A stretch of DNA of 40,652 bases from a virus, in IMG/VR virus record IMGVR_UViG_3300049046_000087, positions 1-40,652 of that record; one strand, written 5' to 3'. Positions 1-7,152 of the stretch are shown piece after piece. Below the pieces are notes generated by a model, which saw only the letters and a list, made by a program, of their open reading frames with translations, did not search any database and was not told the DNA's origin. A program made the position numbers and the translations under genes. Numbering within the stretch: the stretch's first letter is position 1; each line of letters opens with the position of its first letter.

Positions 1-255
1 GCGTCCTGCTTAAAATTCTTCTGCCGCGTATACGCAGCTTTCGAGAAATGCTGCACGTGCACGATCCAGTCGGCGTCACGCAGCCGCTTCGTCCATGGCG
101 GGACGATCACAAAGCGCGGGTGGATCGAATCAAAGAGCACCTCTTTCCGATCCTGATCCCAGTACGTCTTTACGATCGCTTTTGCGTCCTGCAGCATCGT
201 GTCGATGGCGGACGTAATTTCCTCCTCGAAATTGCTTTCCTGCTTCAGCTTGTAG
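1..255. repeat. Terminal direct repeat, left copy (circular join)
   Basis: Bases 1-255 are the same as 40398-40652 except at position 128 (A here, C at 40525). The repeat lies wholly inside the portal gene, which becomes complete when the ends are joined over it. This fits redundancy from opening a circular or circularly permuted molecule better than a true physical terminal repeat, which would not normally interrupt an essential gene. The mismatch changes portal residue 136 (Ser here, Ala in the other copy). Confidence 0.95.
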
Positions 256-533
256 TCAAACCACTGGCCCGCCGCCGATTGGTACGCCGCAACCTCCTGC
301 GCGAGCGCGGCAAACGTCGCCACCGTGTCCGTGGCGAAGAGCTGCTGAATGTAGAACGGCTTCTGCTTGTCGATCTGCATGTCAACAAGCGGATAGTGCA
401 TGTCCGCGGCGTTCTTCCACGGCTTCCACTTACGGCGCAGCCCCTGGTGCCGCATCGTGTACCAGGTCGTCAGACGATCTTCCCACGTTTTACGGACCCG
501 CAGCGCGCTTAAAATTTCGTCGTGTTTAACCAT
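1..533 (-). CDS. Portal protein, N-terminal part (continues across the join)
   Basis: The portal is the dodecameric ring at the capsid vertex through which DNA is packaged and ejected. This part encodes residues 1-177, starting at ATG 533-531, with no stop before base 1. Over the join (base 256 to 40652) the frame runs on to the stop at 39020, giving 636 residues. The start lies just downstream of the large terminase stop at 540, the usual terminase-portal order. Codon 136 is TCG (Ser) in this copy and GCG (Ala) in the right-end copy. The portal call rests on length, position between terminase and scaffold/capsid, and an acidic, Gln-rich C-terminus; no short diagnostic motif exists for the family. 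Confidence 0.85.
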   Translation of the reverse strand, partial: MVKHDEILSALRVRKTWEDRLTTWYTMRHQGLRRKWKPWKNAADMHYPLVDMQIDKQKPFYIQQLFATDTVATFAALAQEVAAYQSAAGQWFDYKLKQESNFEEEITSAIDTMLQDAKAIVKTYWDQDRKEVLFDSIHPRFVIVPPWTKRLRDADWIVHVQHFSKAAYTRQKNFKQD

Positions 534-539
534 GGCTCA

Positions 540-2054
540 TCACTCGAAGTTAACTTCCACGCCTCCGGAATTAATGCCCGCTTCCTCGAACGCGCGTTCC
601 ATGAAGGTCTGCTGAAAATCACCCATGGCGTGAATCGGGCGCATGTCCTTGGGTTTGCGCATCGCGCCAAAAACCGCATCGGCGCGGTCGGGAGATTCCA
701 CGCCGCGCTTTTTCATGTCTTCTTTCGACTCCACGCCGAGCTTGCCGCTCGAAGGGACTTTGCCCTTGCGTGCGCACATCTGGCCAATCGTCGCCTCGTC
801 GATACCCTCCAGAATCACTTCGTTTTTGGAGAGCTGCTTGCCGCCCTCCCACCAGGTCTCGGCGCCGTAGTTCATGTAGGCGTCCGAATCCTGCGCGGCT
901 TCGCCGTTGTTCTCGCGGCGGATCTGCCAGCCGAGCTCGTGCATGCGATCGATCACCGGCTTTCCAAGTCCGGAATTGTCGCCACCGATCAAATACGCGC
1001 GTTCAGGCGTAAGACCGAGGCGGCGAAAAAGCAGAATGAACCGGCCGCACGCGGCCATCGTGTCCTTGTCGCGCCAGGCCTCCACGATCCGCACACGGTT
1101 GCCGCGGCGAGCCGCCAAAACGTTCTCGTCACCACCCGCAGCGAAGTCGCAGAAATAGTTTTCGTCCTCACCCTGGAACCGAGGCGGACTCTGCAGCGCG
1201 CGATCAATCCACGATCTGGATACAATCGAACCCTCCGCGTCCGTCATGAATTCCGCAAAAACCTTGGAGCGCACGAGCGGGTCGCCCAGTCCGCGCTTCT
1301 GGATCAGTTCGAGGTTTTTGGCGTGGTCAGCATGCGGACAGACGGCAGCCGGTGCGTGCACCGTCTGGAAAAACCGGGCGTTCTTCGTGTGGCTCGCGTG
1401 GAATTCACCTTCGCCGGCGCCGCAAGACGACGCGTAAAGCAGGTGCTGATAGGTGCACCGGTCGATCGCGTCGAAAATGTCCTGGATAACGCTCTTGGCC
1501 TCATCGACCACGATCAGCAGCGGGCCGTCATGCTCGAACAGCTTGTACAGCTGATCCTTGTTGCCGTGCCAGCCTTCGAAGTATCCGCCCTCTTTCGTGG
1601 TAAAGCCGACCGCGTGCGAGCCGTTCGGCGCATCAATGCTCGTGTCGCTGAACGTCCAGCCTTCAAGCCGCGGCGCGCACGCGCGCAGGCTCGGAAAAAT
1701 CTGCTCCCGCACCTGACGATCCACGCCCGAGGTGATTACCACCTTGGCCCGCGGAAACATCGTCATAAACCAAAAGACCGCGCCCGGGATGATCACGCTG
1801 GTCTTGCCGGCTCCGTTCGCCGTGCGCACCGATGTCTTGCCGCCGTGGCGTTCGAGCGCGTTCAAGGCGCGTTTCTGCCAGTCGTCCTTCCGGATCTGGT
1901 AGTACGTGCCTTTCTCGTCGGCGACCTCGCCAACAATCACGCCAGACGGGTCGTCGTAGACCGGCAGCCCCAAATAGTATTTGGCGAACCCATACGGGCT
2001 CGTCAGCAGCGCTTTTTCTTCGAGGGACAGACCGGCTTTGCCGAGGGCAACCAT
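540..2054 (-). CDS. terL: Terminase large subunit (packaging ATPase/nuclease)
   Basis: This is the motor of DNA packaging: an N-terminal ATPase translocates DNA into the procapsid through the portal, and a C-terminal RNase H-like nuclease cuts concatemers. The 504-residue protein shows a Walker A loop TANGAGKTS (about residues 78-86), a Walker B LLIVVDEA with D184 and E185, and C-terminal acidic patches (FCDFAAGGDENV near 285-296, the IGGDNSGLG segment near 360, and SPDRADAV near 470) consistent with the nuclease fold. The start ATG at 2054 shares one base with the stop of the small subunit (TGATG). It is followed 6 bases downstream by the portal start, so packaging genes are translated together. 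The length is usual for podoviral TerL. Confidence 0.93.
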   Translation of the reverse strand: MVALGKAGLSLEEKALLTSPYGFAKYYLGLPVYDDPSGVIVGEVADEKGTYYQIRKDDWQKRALNALERHGGKTSVRTANGAGKTSVIIPGAVFWFMTMFPRAKVVITSGVDRQVREQIFPSLRACAPRLEGWTFSDTSIDAPNGSHAVGFTTKEGGYFEGWHGNKDQLYKLFEHDGPLLIVVDEAKSVIQDIFDAIDRCTYQHLLYASSCGAGEGEFHASHTKNARFFQTVHAPAAVCPHADHAKNLELIQKRGLGDPLVRSKVFAEFMTDAEGSIVSRSWIDRALQSPPRFQGEDENYFCDFAAGGDENVLAARRGNRVRIVEAWRDKDTMAACGRFILLFRRLGLTPERAYLIGGDNSGLGKPVIDRMHELGWQIRRENNGEAAQDSDAYMNYGAETWWEGGKQLSKNEVILEGIDEATIGQMCARKGKVPSSGKLGVESKEDMKKRGVESPDRADAVFGAMRKPKDMRPIHAMGDFQQTFMERAFEEAGINSGGVEVNFE

Positions 2055-2674
2055 CAGCTCCGCCCTCCGGTCGTCGTCATCACGGCCGATGCCAGGCGCG
2101 CCTGCACAACGTCGCGTCGCATCTGGGCCAAAACCGGCAACGCCGCTTGCGGTACCGCCACCTCCACCTTGCCCGTGTGGTTGTGGTTGATCGTGCCGTT
2201 AACCGTCACGCTCACCTTCCCGAGCAGATTTGCCAGCAGGGAATCGGTTTGATTTACGCACGTCAGCAGTTCGCGTTCTCGTTTCCAGTCGCGCAGCACG
2301 CGCGTCCGCAACTCCTCGAGCTCCGTATGCAAATCACAACTACGCTGGGCCACGCGCGTAACCAACGCTTCCGCGTTGTGCGCAACCTTGGTCAGCGCCG
2401 GCGCGAGGAAGCGCAAAATGTCCGTTCTTTTCAGTAACTTTGCCGAGTTCCCGCGCGGATCTGAATAACCGGCCTCCTCTGCGGCACGGGTCGCGTTCCC
2501 TGTGCGCAGGTACGCCACGGCAAACGCCAATTCTTTCTTGGTCAGCCTCTCCGCACCGTGCGGCAACTCCGCCAGCCCCACGGCTGCAAACATTTCCGAG
2601 GCTCCGGGCAGGCTAAGTTGCTGCTCCTGTTCGGAAACAGCGGGGTCAGCCAGCAGTTGCTCGGGCGCGCTCAT
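2054..2674 (-). CDS. terS: Terminase small subunit
   Basis: This is the DNA-recognition subunit that binds phage DNA and hands it to TerL. The 206-residue protein has the typical small-terminase helix-turn-helix at about residues 43-72 (LTKKELAFAVAYLRTGNATR followed by AAEEAGYSDP), then a long helical oligomerisation region. The C-terminus is basic/Thr-rich. It sits directly upstream of terL with a one-base overlap. No good ribosome binding site is visible before ATG 2674. The 44 bases before it separate it from the early-gene cluster. Confidence 0.85.
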   Translation of the reverse strand: MSAPEQLLADPAVSEQEQQLSLPGASEMFAAVGLAELPHGAERLTKKELAFAVAYLRTGNATRAAEEAGYSDPRGNSAKLLKRTDILRFLAPALTKVAHNAEALVTRVAQRSCDLHTELEELRTRVLRDWKRERELLTCVNQTDSLLANLLGKVSVTVNGTINHNHTGKVEVAVPQAALPVLAQMRRDVVQARLASAVMTTTGGRS

Positions 2675-2718
2675 GCGCCACTACAGCCGCACGCGCGGAC
2701 TCTCGACCCAACCGCGAA

Positions 2719-2955
2719 CTAGGAGTTATTACGTAATAACTCTTCTTTTTTCAGCATCGCTCGCACTGCGCCTTCGGTCTTGTGGATCAGCACGGCGATT
2801 TCAGCCGTGCTCAGCTTCGCCTCGCGATACAGCATACTCGCCACCTTCGCCCTACTGGCCGCGGTCTCCGCGTCACGCGCAGCGCTCTGAACTGTGGCCA
2901 GACCAATACCCACGTGTTTGCAGGCCTCCACCAAAATGTACGTGTGGCGCGTCAT
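2719..2955 (-). CDS. Small helix-turn-helix protein
   Basis: A 78-residue protein. The C-terminal half contains a likely helix-turn-helix (LSTAEIAVLIHKTEGAVRAM, residues 48-67), like the tetra-helical or sigma-4-type fold that reads DNA. The N-terminal half is helical and Ala-rich. ATG 2955 overlaps the upstream stop in an ATGA arrangement. It is the last gene before the terminase genes, so a role in turning on late genes or in DNA packaging recognition is possible; both are inference. The exact family was not recognised. Confidence 0.7.
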   Translation of the reverse strand: MTRHTYILVEACKHVGIGLATVQSAARDAETAASRAKVASMLYREAKLSTAEIAVLIHKTEGAVRAMLKKEELLRNNS

Positions 2956-3293
2956 TTGACTTCTATCCCGTGGGTACGAAGCAGGGCGATGCAGGCGGCG
3001 AGCGGGAAGGTGGCGGCCTGACCCAGATACGTCTGGCCGTTGAGAATCGAGACAAGCCAGACGCCGGTGTAGGGGTTGAGATTAGCGTCAACGTACCCGG
3101 CCTTCCGCAGCAGCGGCAGCACGGCGTCTGCGCTGGTGGTGTAGGATGGAACGCGCTCGCGTTTGTCGAGGCCGGGAAGCGTTCCGAGTACGAGGCCACC
3201 CATTCCAAAGCGGATCTCCGTCCACCCCGCGACACACTCCGCCACGGCTGCGCTGATCTGCTCTGGGGTCGCTGTCTTTAAATCGATTGTCAT
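2952..3293 (-). CDS. Phage ABA-sandwich-domain-like protein
   Basis: A 113-residue protein. The middle and C-terminus (PSYTTSADAVLPLLRKAGY, then a GVWLVSIL strand, then FPLAACIALLRTHG) follow the pattern of the small phage 'ABA sandwich' family: a Tyr-x-Thr-x-Asp/Ala start, a helix, an aromatic strand, and an Ala-rich final helix. Function is not known for this family. ATG 3293 was chosen because it overlaps the upstream stop as ATGA; a longer frame reaching 3341 would run deep into the upstream gene. It is part of the tightly coupled early operon. Confidence 0.7.
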   Translation of the reverse strand: MTIDLKTATPEQISAAVAECVAGWTEIRFGMGGLVLGTLPGLDKRERVPSYTTSADAVLPLLRKAGYVDANLNPYTGVWLVSILNGQTYLGQAATFPLAACIALLRTHGIEVK

Positions 3294-3562
3294 GCTACTC
3301 TTTCCATCCCGAGTTCCCGGGCTGCCTTGGTTTCCTTCCACATGGTTTCAAGCTCCGGGTTCCACGTGGCACATTGTTTCAGCTGGAACACCTGGGCATC
3401 CGTCAACAGCGGCAGCACGTGTTTCCACGTATTGCGCCCGCGCCGCTGGCCCTGCATGACCTGCGTCAGGTGCGATCGCCCGACACGGGCACGCATGGCC
3501 AGGTCTGAAATATTCGTCATGCGCAGGAACTCGGCCCACGCGTTTGATTTGATTCCGCTCAT
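3290..3562 (-). CDS. Cro/XRE-like helix-turn-helix protein
   Basis: A 90-residue protein with a helix-turn-helix of the lambda-repressor type at about residues 17-40 (ISDLAMRARVGRSHLTQVMQ, then GQRRG). The second half is helical with several Trp and Met residues. It overlaps both neighbours by ATGA junctions. It lies in the replication/methylation part of the early operon, so it may be a Cro-like or auxiliary regulator, but its target cannot be read from the sequence. Confidence 0.65.
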   Translation of the reverse strand: MSGIKSNAWAEFLRMTNISDLAMRARVGRSHLTQVMQGQRRGRNTWKHVLPLLTDAQVFQLKQCATWNPELETMWKETKAARELGMERVA

Positions 3563-4266
3563 GATTCTTGCTGCTCCTCTCGCAGCTCGGCTTTGGCGCT
3601 CTTCACGATCTTCAGCAGCTCCTGGCGCTGTTCGGCCAGTTTGTTGAACCTCGTGAGCTTTTCGCCTTCCGGCTGAATGTTGTACGCTACGCCACCAGGG
3701 CGCAGAATTTCTTCCATCTCGCGTTCCACCTGCACCAGCTCGTCACGCGAGGCAGCCAAAGCGCGCTCCGGCGAACGTCGACGGCGGGTCTTCGGTTTTT
3801 CAAGACCAGACAAATTTGAAGGAAGGCCCCCCGCTGGGGGGCTTTGGGGGGATTTCTCTTCTTTCTTTCCTTCCGCAGAAAAAAAAGAAGAAGCAACCTC
3901 TGTGAATAAGTCCGCCGGCGGCGGGTCGTCTTCGTCCTGTGGATACAAAGCACGGCGCTTTTGCAGCGTCTGCCGGAAATTGTTCACTTTCCCATATCCC
4001 CGGCCCCGCACCGTGTAGAGCTTGACTAGCCCGATGTCTGTCTGCGCCAAGCGCATCAGAGCACCTTGCACATCCCGCACCGACACTTTTGCAAGGCACG
4101 GTCCATACAAGACCGAGCGCAACAGTTCCGGATCTGCTTCAAAGCGGCCGTAATCGTCCGCCACGTGTATCAAACTTCTAAATACGTCACGCTCGAACCA
4201 CGACAGCCGCGCCATGCGCCGGCTTGTCTGGATCCCCGCGTATACCATGCGATCGCGCAGCGTCAT
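3559..4266 (-). CDS. Putative replication initiation protein (winged-helix)
   Basis: A 235-residue protein. Residues 1-100 look like the N-terminal winged-helix domain of phage replication or replisome-organiser proteins (segments SRRMARLSWFERDVFRSLIH and DDYGRFEADPELLRSVLYG). This is followed by a low-complexity linker rich in Lys, Ser and Pro (about 125-165) and a basic, coiled-coil-prone C-terminus (170-235). The ATG at 4266 follows the methyltransferase TAG with no gap. No polymerase, helicase or primase gene is recognisable here, which makes this the best candidate for the replication start factor, by inference. The linker DNA contains an A8 tract (plus strand 3879-3886) and a perfect GC hairpin (3826-3842). 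Confidence 0.55.
   Translation of the reverse strand: MTLRDRMVYAGIQTSRRMARLSWFERDVFRSLIHVADDYGRFEADPELLRSVLYGPCLAKVSVRDVQGALMRLAQTDIGLVKLYTVRGRGYGKVNNFRQTLQKRRALYPQDEDDPPPADLFTEVASSFFSAEGKKEEKSPQSPPAGGLPSNLSGLEKPKTRRRRSPERALAASRDELVQVEREMEEILRPGGVAYNIQPEGEKLTRFNKLAEQRQELLKIVKSAKAELREEQQES
3826..3842. repeat. Perfect GC-rich inverted repeat inside a coding linker
   Basis: The sequence GCCCCCC-GCT-GGGGGGC forms a 7-base-pair stem with a 3-base loop inside the linker of the putative replication protein. On the coding (minus) strand it lies about 36 bases after a run of eight T. It is not followed by a T run, so it is not a standard terminator. It may pause RNA polymerase or ribosomes, or be an inserted palindromic element. 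Confidence 0.6.
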
Positions 4267-5361
4267 CTATCCTCGTCCTCTCAACGCCCCGACGCTGGCC
4301 TGGATGAACTGCGCCGCGAGTTCCGGCACGATTGCATTGCCGTAGCCCCGCAAGAGCCCCACTCGGCCGGGTACCCCATGAGCCAGCGGGAATGATCCGG
4401 GTTCAATGCGCCGCGCTTTGCCGTCGGTGCAGAGCACGAGATCGAAGGCGCTCCAGAAATCCGCGCCTGATCCGTCAACGTCTGCCCCGAATGGCCCGGC
4501 GACGAATGCCGCGTGGCCGTTGCGTTGCACGTGCTGGAAGAGTCCGCAACAGTCGGTGTTGCCCAGCCCGACAGCATCGCCACTTCGTTGAGCGGTCTCG
4601 AGTTCTGGCCGTGGAGATTGCTCTGGCCGTTCTTCCAATCGCGTGCCGCGCAAGTCGGCCAGCCGGCTACGAGCCCCGCTACGCTTTGCGGAGTTTTTCG
4701 AGCACGCAGCTCCCCCTGTCCGCGATTCTGCGACATATTTGGCGCGTCCGTGGTCGTTGGAGTCGGCCAGCCCGCGAGCAATGCCCTGTCGTTTAAATTG
4801 CTGCGATGTGTTTCGAAGGCGCGACGCTCCATTGCTCCGTTTACGTCCGACGTTTTCGGCGTGGGCCATCCAGAAAATTCGCTGGCGGATATGCGGCGCG
4901 CCGACGCCCGCAGCGCACAAATCGGCGGCCCCGACCTCATAGCCCAATGCTTCCAGGTCAACTCGTACTCCAGCGAGCCAATCACGCCCAGCCGCGCTCG
5001 CAACCTGCTCTCCAAACGCGCTTGGAGTTCCGAGGAACGTGAGGATATTTCGGAGGACTGGCCAGAGGTGGCGCTCGTCTTTTTCGCCGAGCTGCTTGCC
5101 CGCCGCGCTGAAAGGCTGACAAGGACAGGAGCCGGTGACGACACGTCGATTGTCGGGCCATCCTGCAAGGCGAAGGGCGTAAGCCCATCCGCCGATACCG
5201 GCGAAGAAATGATGTTGTGTGTAGTGCTGGAGTTCATACGGGTTTACGTCGACGATTGAACGCTCGTCCACATCGCCGGGCGGGATCAGCCCGGCTTTGA
5301 TGAGTTCGCGGAGCAAGGCAGCTGCCTTTGGGTCGAACTCGTTGTAGTATACGAGGCTCAC
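4267..5361 (-). CDS. C-5 cytosine-specific DNA methyltransferase
   Basis: The enzyme transfers a methyl group from S-adenosylmethionine to C5 of cytosine, probably protecting phage DNA from host restriction. In the 364-residue protein the family motifs are clear: motif I (FFAGIGGWAYALRLAGW, residues 52-68), motif IV GSCPCQPFSAAGK with catalytic C81, motif VI as GEQV (118-120; the usual Asn of ENV is Gln), motif VIII RQR (159-161), and motif X GYGNAIVPELAAQF near the C-terminus. The target-recognition part (about 170-300) is low in complexity and repeats a LADS/LADL/LGNT pattern. GTG 5361 is the start because it overlaps the upstream stop as GTGA. A second long frame (4281-5237) is open within it. 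Confidence 0.9.
   Translation of the reverse strand: MSLVYYNEFDPKAAALLRELIKAGLIPPGDVDERSIVDVNPYELQHYTQHHFFAGIGGWAYALRLAGWPDNRRVVTGSCPCQPFSAAGKQLGEKDERHLWPVLRNILTFLGTPSAFGEQVASAAGRDWLAGVRVDLEALGYEVGAADLCAAGVGAPHIRQRIFWMAHAENVGRKRSNGASRLRNTSQQFKRQGIARGLADSNDHGRAKYVAESRTGGAACSKNSAKRSGARSRLADLRGTRLEERPEQSPRPELETAQRSGDAVGLGNTDCCGLFQHVQRNGHAAFVAGPFGADVDGSGADFWSAFDLVLCTDGKARRIEPGSFPLAHGVPGRVGLLRGYGNAIVPELAAQFIQASVGALRGRG
4281..5237 (-). CDS. Overlapping +1-frame ORF inside the methyltransferase (GW[PA]T[PC] repeat protein)
   Basis: A 318-residue frame is open without a stop inside the methyltransferase gene, shifted +1. Its product is not random-looking. It has ELTWKHWAMRSGPPICALRA (about 92-111) and four spaced repeats: GWPTPKTSD (123), GWPTPTTTD (156), GWPTCAARD (192) and GWATPTVAD (224). 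The end is LNPDHSRWLMGYPAEW (278-293), followed by an Arg/Ser tail. From memory, similar GWPTP proteins are often annotated at phage cytosine methyltransferase loci. No clear ribosome binding site sits before ATG 5237. It could be a real second gene, or the shadow of a repetitive target-recognition region. Function unknown. Confidence 0.4.
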   Translation of the reverse strand: MNSSTTHNIISSPVSADGLTPFALQDGPTIDVSSPAPVLVSLSARRASSSAKKTSATSGQSSEISSRSSELQARLESRLRARLGVIGSLEYELTWKHWAMRSGPPICALRASARRISASEFSGWPTPKTSDVNGAMERRAFETHRSNLNDRALLAGWPTPTTTDAPNMSQNRGQGELRARKTPQSVAGLVAGWPTCAARDWKNGQSNLHGQNSRPLNEVAMLSGWATPTVADSSSTCNATATRHSSPGHSGQTLTDQARISGAPSISCSAPTAKRGALNPDHSRWLMGYPAEWGSCGATAMQSCRNSRRSSSRPASGR

Positions 5362-5633
5362 GCCTTCTTCTCCCAATACGCGCACGCCGGCGCCCTTGCG
5401 CGGATGTCGGTTCCCGGCCCGTGCGTCCATGCGTGCCGGATCTTCGCGCACTTCAGGTATACCTTTGCATACCGAATCCGGCAGCAGTGTGCGCACGTGC
5501 GGCACGTCTCGCCCTTCGGTCCAGATCCAGGAAGCGCGGCGTAGCCCTTCGGCCGCGTCTGCCGGCGCTTCTTCACACCGGGTGGTACCGGATCAAGCTC
5601 CACAATTGGATTGCCGAACAGATCCAAGCTCAT
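5358..5633 (-). CDS. Small cysteine-rich (zinc-ribbon-like) phage protein
   Basis: A 91-residue protein. Residues 40-91 carry Cys in the pattern ETCRTCAHCCRIRYAKVYLK, then a further Cys (KCAKI) and a final ACAYWEK. The segment HGPGTDIRARAPACAYWE is a conserved signature I recognise from many small phage proteins that sit next to cytosine methyltransferase genes. A zinc-bound nucleic-acid or protein contact is likely. ATG 5633 overlaps the upstream stop (ATGA) and its stop overlaps the methyltransferase GTG. A helper of the methyltransferase is possible, judged only by neighbourhood. Confidence 0.75.
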   Translation of the reverse strand: MSLDLFGNPIVELDPVPPGVKKRRQTRPKGYAALPGSGPKGETCRTCAHCCRIRYAKVYLKCAKIRHAWTHGPGTDIRARAPACAYWEKKA

Positions 5634-5794
5634 GACTCGCCGTCGCGCTCGATCGCCCGCGCCTTGAAGCAGTGCTGCGCCGCCTTGTCGAAGTGGCGGA
5701 GTGCCGCCTCTGACGTCCTATCGTCCGAGGTGAGCCACCGTTCGGCGTGCCACTCGGCCCAAAATTTGTGCCAGGTCCATTTAAGAAAGTTCAT
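5630..5794 (-). CDS. Very small hypothetical protein (54 aa)
   Basis: A 54-residue frame starts at ATG 5794 (MNFLKWTWHKFWAEW...) and ends at a TGA that overlaps the next ATG (ATGA, 5633-5630). The N-terminal 20 residues are rich in Trp, Phe and His; the rest is an acidic/basic helix with one Cys. It fills the only gap between its neighbours and joins them by the same coupling used elsewhere, which supports it as real. Function unknown. Confidence 0.65.
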   Translation of the reverse strand: MNFLKWTWHKFWAEWHAERWLTSDDRTSEAALRHFDKAAQHCFKARAIERDGES

Positions 5795-5812
5795 GCGTCG
5801 GGTTCTCCTCGC

Positions 5813-6256
5813 TCACTCCATCCAGTTTAAGCAGTTCTCGGTTTCACATTTGCCGTGCACATGGCCGTTATAGCCCGAGTGACTCATGTGAAGTCTGCCG
5901 CCGCACACGGGACAGGTTTTCACGCCATACCACGACTTCCCGGCGTGCTCGCGTTTCACCTCAGAAATCACCTTGCTCGCTTTCATCATGCGGCTCACGG
6001 CGGCGTCTGTCTCGCGCTGATCCTCCGCGATCTCTTCGGCTGTAGGCTCGCGATAGTGCGGGCACATCCCTTTTTTTGCGTGCTCGGCAAGCTGACTGGC
6101 GGATGGGGCCTTAAACTGAAGCGATTTCCAGCACGGGGCACGAAGGGCTGAGCCGTCGATGCGATTGGGCTCCGGTGTGACAGATTTCCAGGCAATATCC
6201 GCCCCGCAGGTGGCGTGCTGGAAACCGCGAAAGTGGAAACAGCAGCCTGGCTTCAC
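5813..6256 (-). CDS. Zinc-finger-like phage protein
   Basis: A 147-residue protein. The N-terminus has CCFHFRGFQHATCG, a short Cys/His cluster. The C-terminus has a clear treble-clef or ribbon-like motif: CPVCGG, then NGHVHGKC, then ETENCLNWME. The middle is helical and charged. The GTG at 6256 was chosen because it overlaps the preceding stop as GTGA; the frame extending to 6289 would overlap the upstream gene. It resembles a common phage family with a C-terminal 'NGHVHGKCET..C..W.E' signature. Role unknown. Confidence 0.75.
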   Translation of the reverse strand: MKPGCCFHFRGFQHATCGADIAWKSVTPEPNRIDGSALRAPCWKSLQFKAPSASQLAEHAKKGMCPHYREPTAEEIAEDQRETDAAVSRMMKASKVISEVKREHAGKSWYGVKTCPVCGGRLHMSHSGYNGHVHGKCETENCLNWME

Positions 6257-6747
6257 GACTGTTCTTTCTCCTGGGTGGCAGGCAGCCACTTCATTTCCCG
6301 GAGCGTGTTCGCAAGTATGGCCACCAATTGAGGGCTGAGATTAAAGCGCGTAGCATTGATCTCCAGTGAGAGCCATATGTCGCCACCACCCTTCATGCGT
6401 TCGGTAGCGGCCTTCCAGTCCATCAGCATTTCGATCACGTCGAAGAGGCTCATGCCCTCGATCCCATTTGGATAGTGCTCCGGGTGGTGCGAATTCGCCG
6501 CGTAGTGGTGCTGCAGCGCAGGCCTTAACTCAGCTAGTGCCGCTTTGTATTCGTCCGACCCATACGCCATCGCCTTTAGTTTAAGCGTGCACTGGTCGAA
6601 CAGAGATTTCTCCGGCTCTTTCAGCTTACTGGCGTCGTGAATCAATCCGCGACAGAAAAGGTTCCGCTGGCAGTCCCCCAACAGGTCACTGACGCGGTTG
6701 ATGTGCGCCAGCGTATCGGCCCGACTGTCATATTGGGCTGCGCTCAT
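6253..6747 (-). CDS. DUF5662-like phage protein
   Basis: A 164-residue protein that matches the DUF5662 pattern as I know it. It has a His-containing start, a CRGLIHDASKLKEPEKSLFD segment, then HHYAANSHHPEHYPNGIEGM, EMLMDWKAATERMKGG, and a final INATRFNLSPQLVAILANT. The many conserved His and Asp residues suggest a metal-binding, HD-like site, but no activity is known. ATG 6747 is chosen because it overlaps the upstream stop as ATGA. It sits in the run of small early genes. Confidence 0.85.
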   Translation of the reverse strand: MSAAQYDSRADTLAHINRVSDLLGDCQRNLFCRGLIHDASKLKEPEKSLFDQCTLKLKAMAYGSDEYKAALAELRPALQHHYAANSHHPEHYPNGIEGMSLFDVIEMLMDWKAATERMKGGGDIWLSLEINATRFNLSPQLVAILANTLREMKWLPATQEKEQS

Positions 6748-7136
6748 CGTGCCGCCTCGGTTGTTCCACTCGCGAGTGAATCGCCCCAATTGCCGGCTTC
6801 GGCGACGTAGTGCTGTCCAACTTTCAGCGTGGCCCAGTAATTCTGCGGCACGTCGATGGACCTCTGGCGCACCTTGTTATTACGGCCCATTCCCTCGATC
6901 ACGATATACCATCTCTCCGGGTGAAAAATCGGTGTCGTGATTGTGTAGCTGCCGCCTCGCCCATCGCTGTGGGAATGGTGCTGGATCTCCGTCCAAGCGG
7001 CCGAGTAGCGGCGCGCCACAATTGTGCCTTCGCGCACAAAAGACGCGTCATAGTGGTCCCACACCGCGAATCCGAAGACGCCGATAAGCGCAGAAATCGT
7101 TAATACTATCACCCATTCCGTCAGTGTGTATTTCAT
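6744..7136 (-). CDS. Membrane-anchored hypothetical protein
   Basis: A 130-residue protein. Residues 7-26 form a hydrophobic segment (EWVIVLTISALIGVFGFAVW), so the protein is probably anchored in the inner membrane with the rest outside. The outer part is beta-rich (a YTITTPIFHPERWYIVIEG segment). It could be an early protein acting at the envelope, for instance in superinfection exclusion, but nothing shows this directly. Its stop overlaps the start of the DUF5662-like gene. Confidence 0.65.
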   Translation of the reverse strand: MKYTLTEWVIVLTISALIGVFGFAVWDHYDASFVREGTIVARRYSAAWTEIQHHSHSDGRGGSYTITTPIFHPERWYIVIEGMGRNNKVRQRSIDVPQNYWATLKVGQHYVAEAGNWGDSLASGTTEAAR

Positions 7137-7152
7137 GGGGGTAGCGCCGCCT

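Noticed and set aside
1-255. True physical direct terminal repeats as in T7-like phages
   Set aside because: The repeat lies inside the portal coding sequence, so it is better explained by the join of a circular or permuted molecule.
522-2252. A 576-residue plus-strand open frame
   Set aside because: It lies antisense to the terminase genes, has no recognisable fold and is explained by GC-rich codon use on the other strand.
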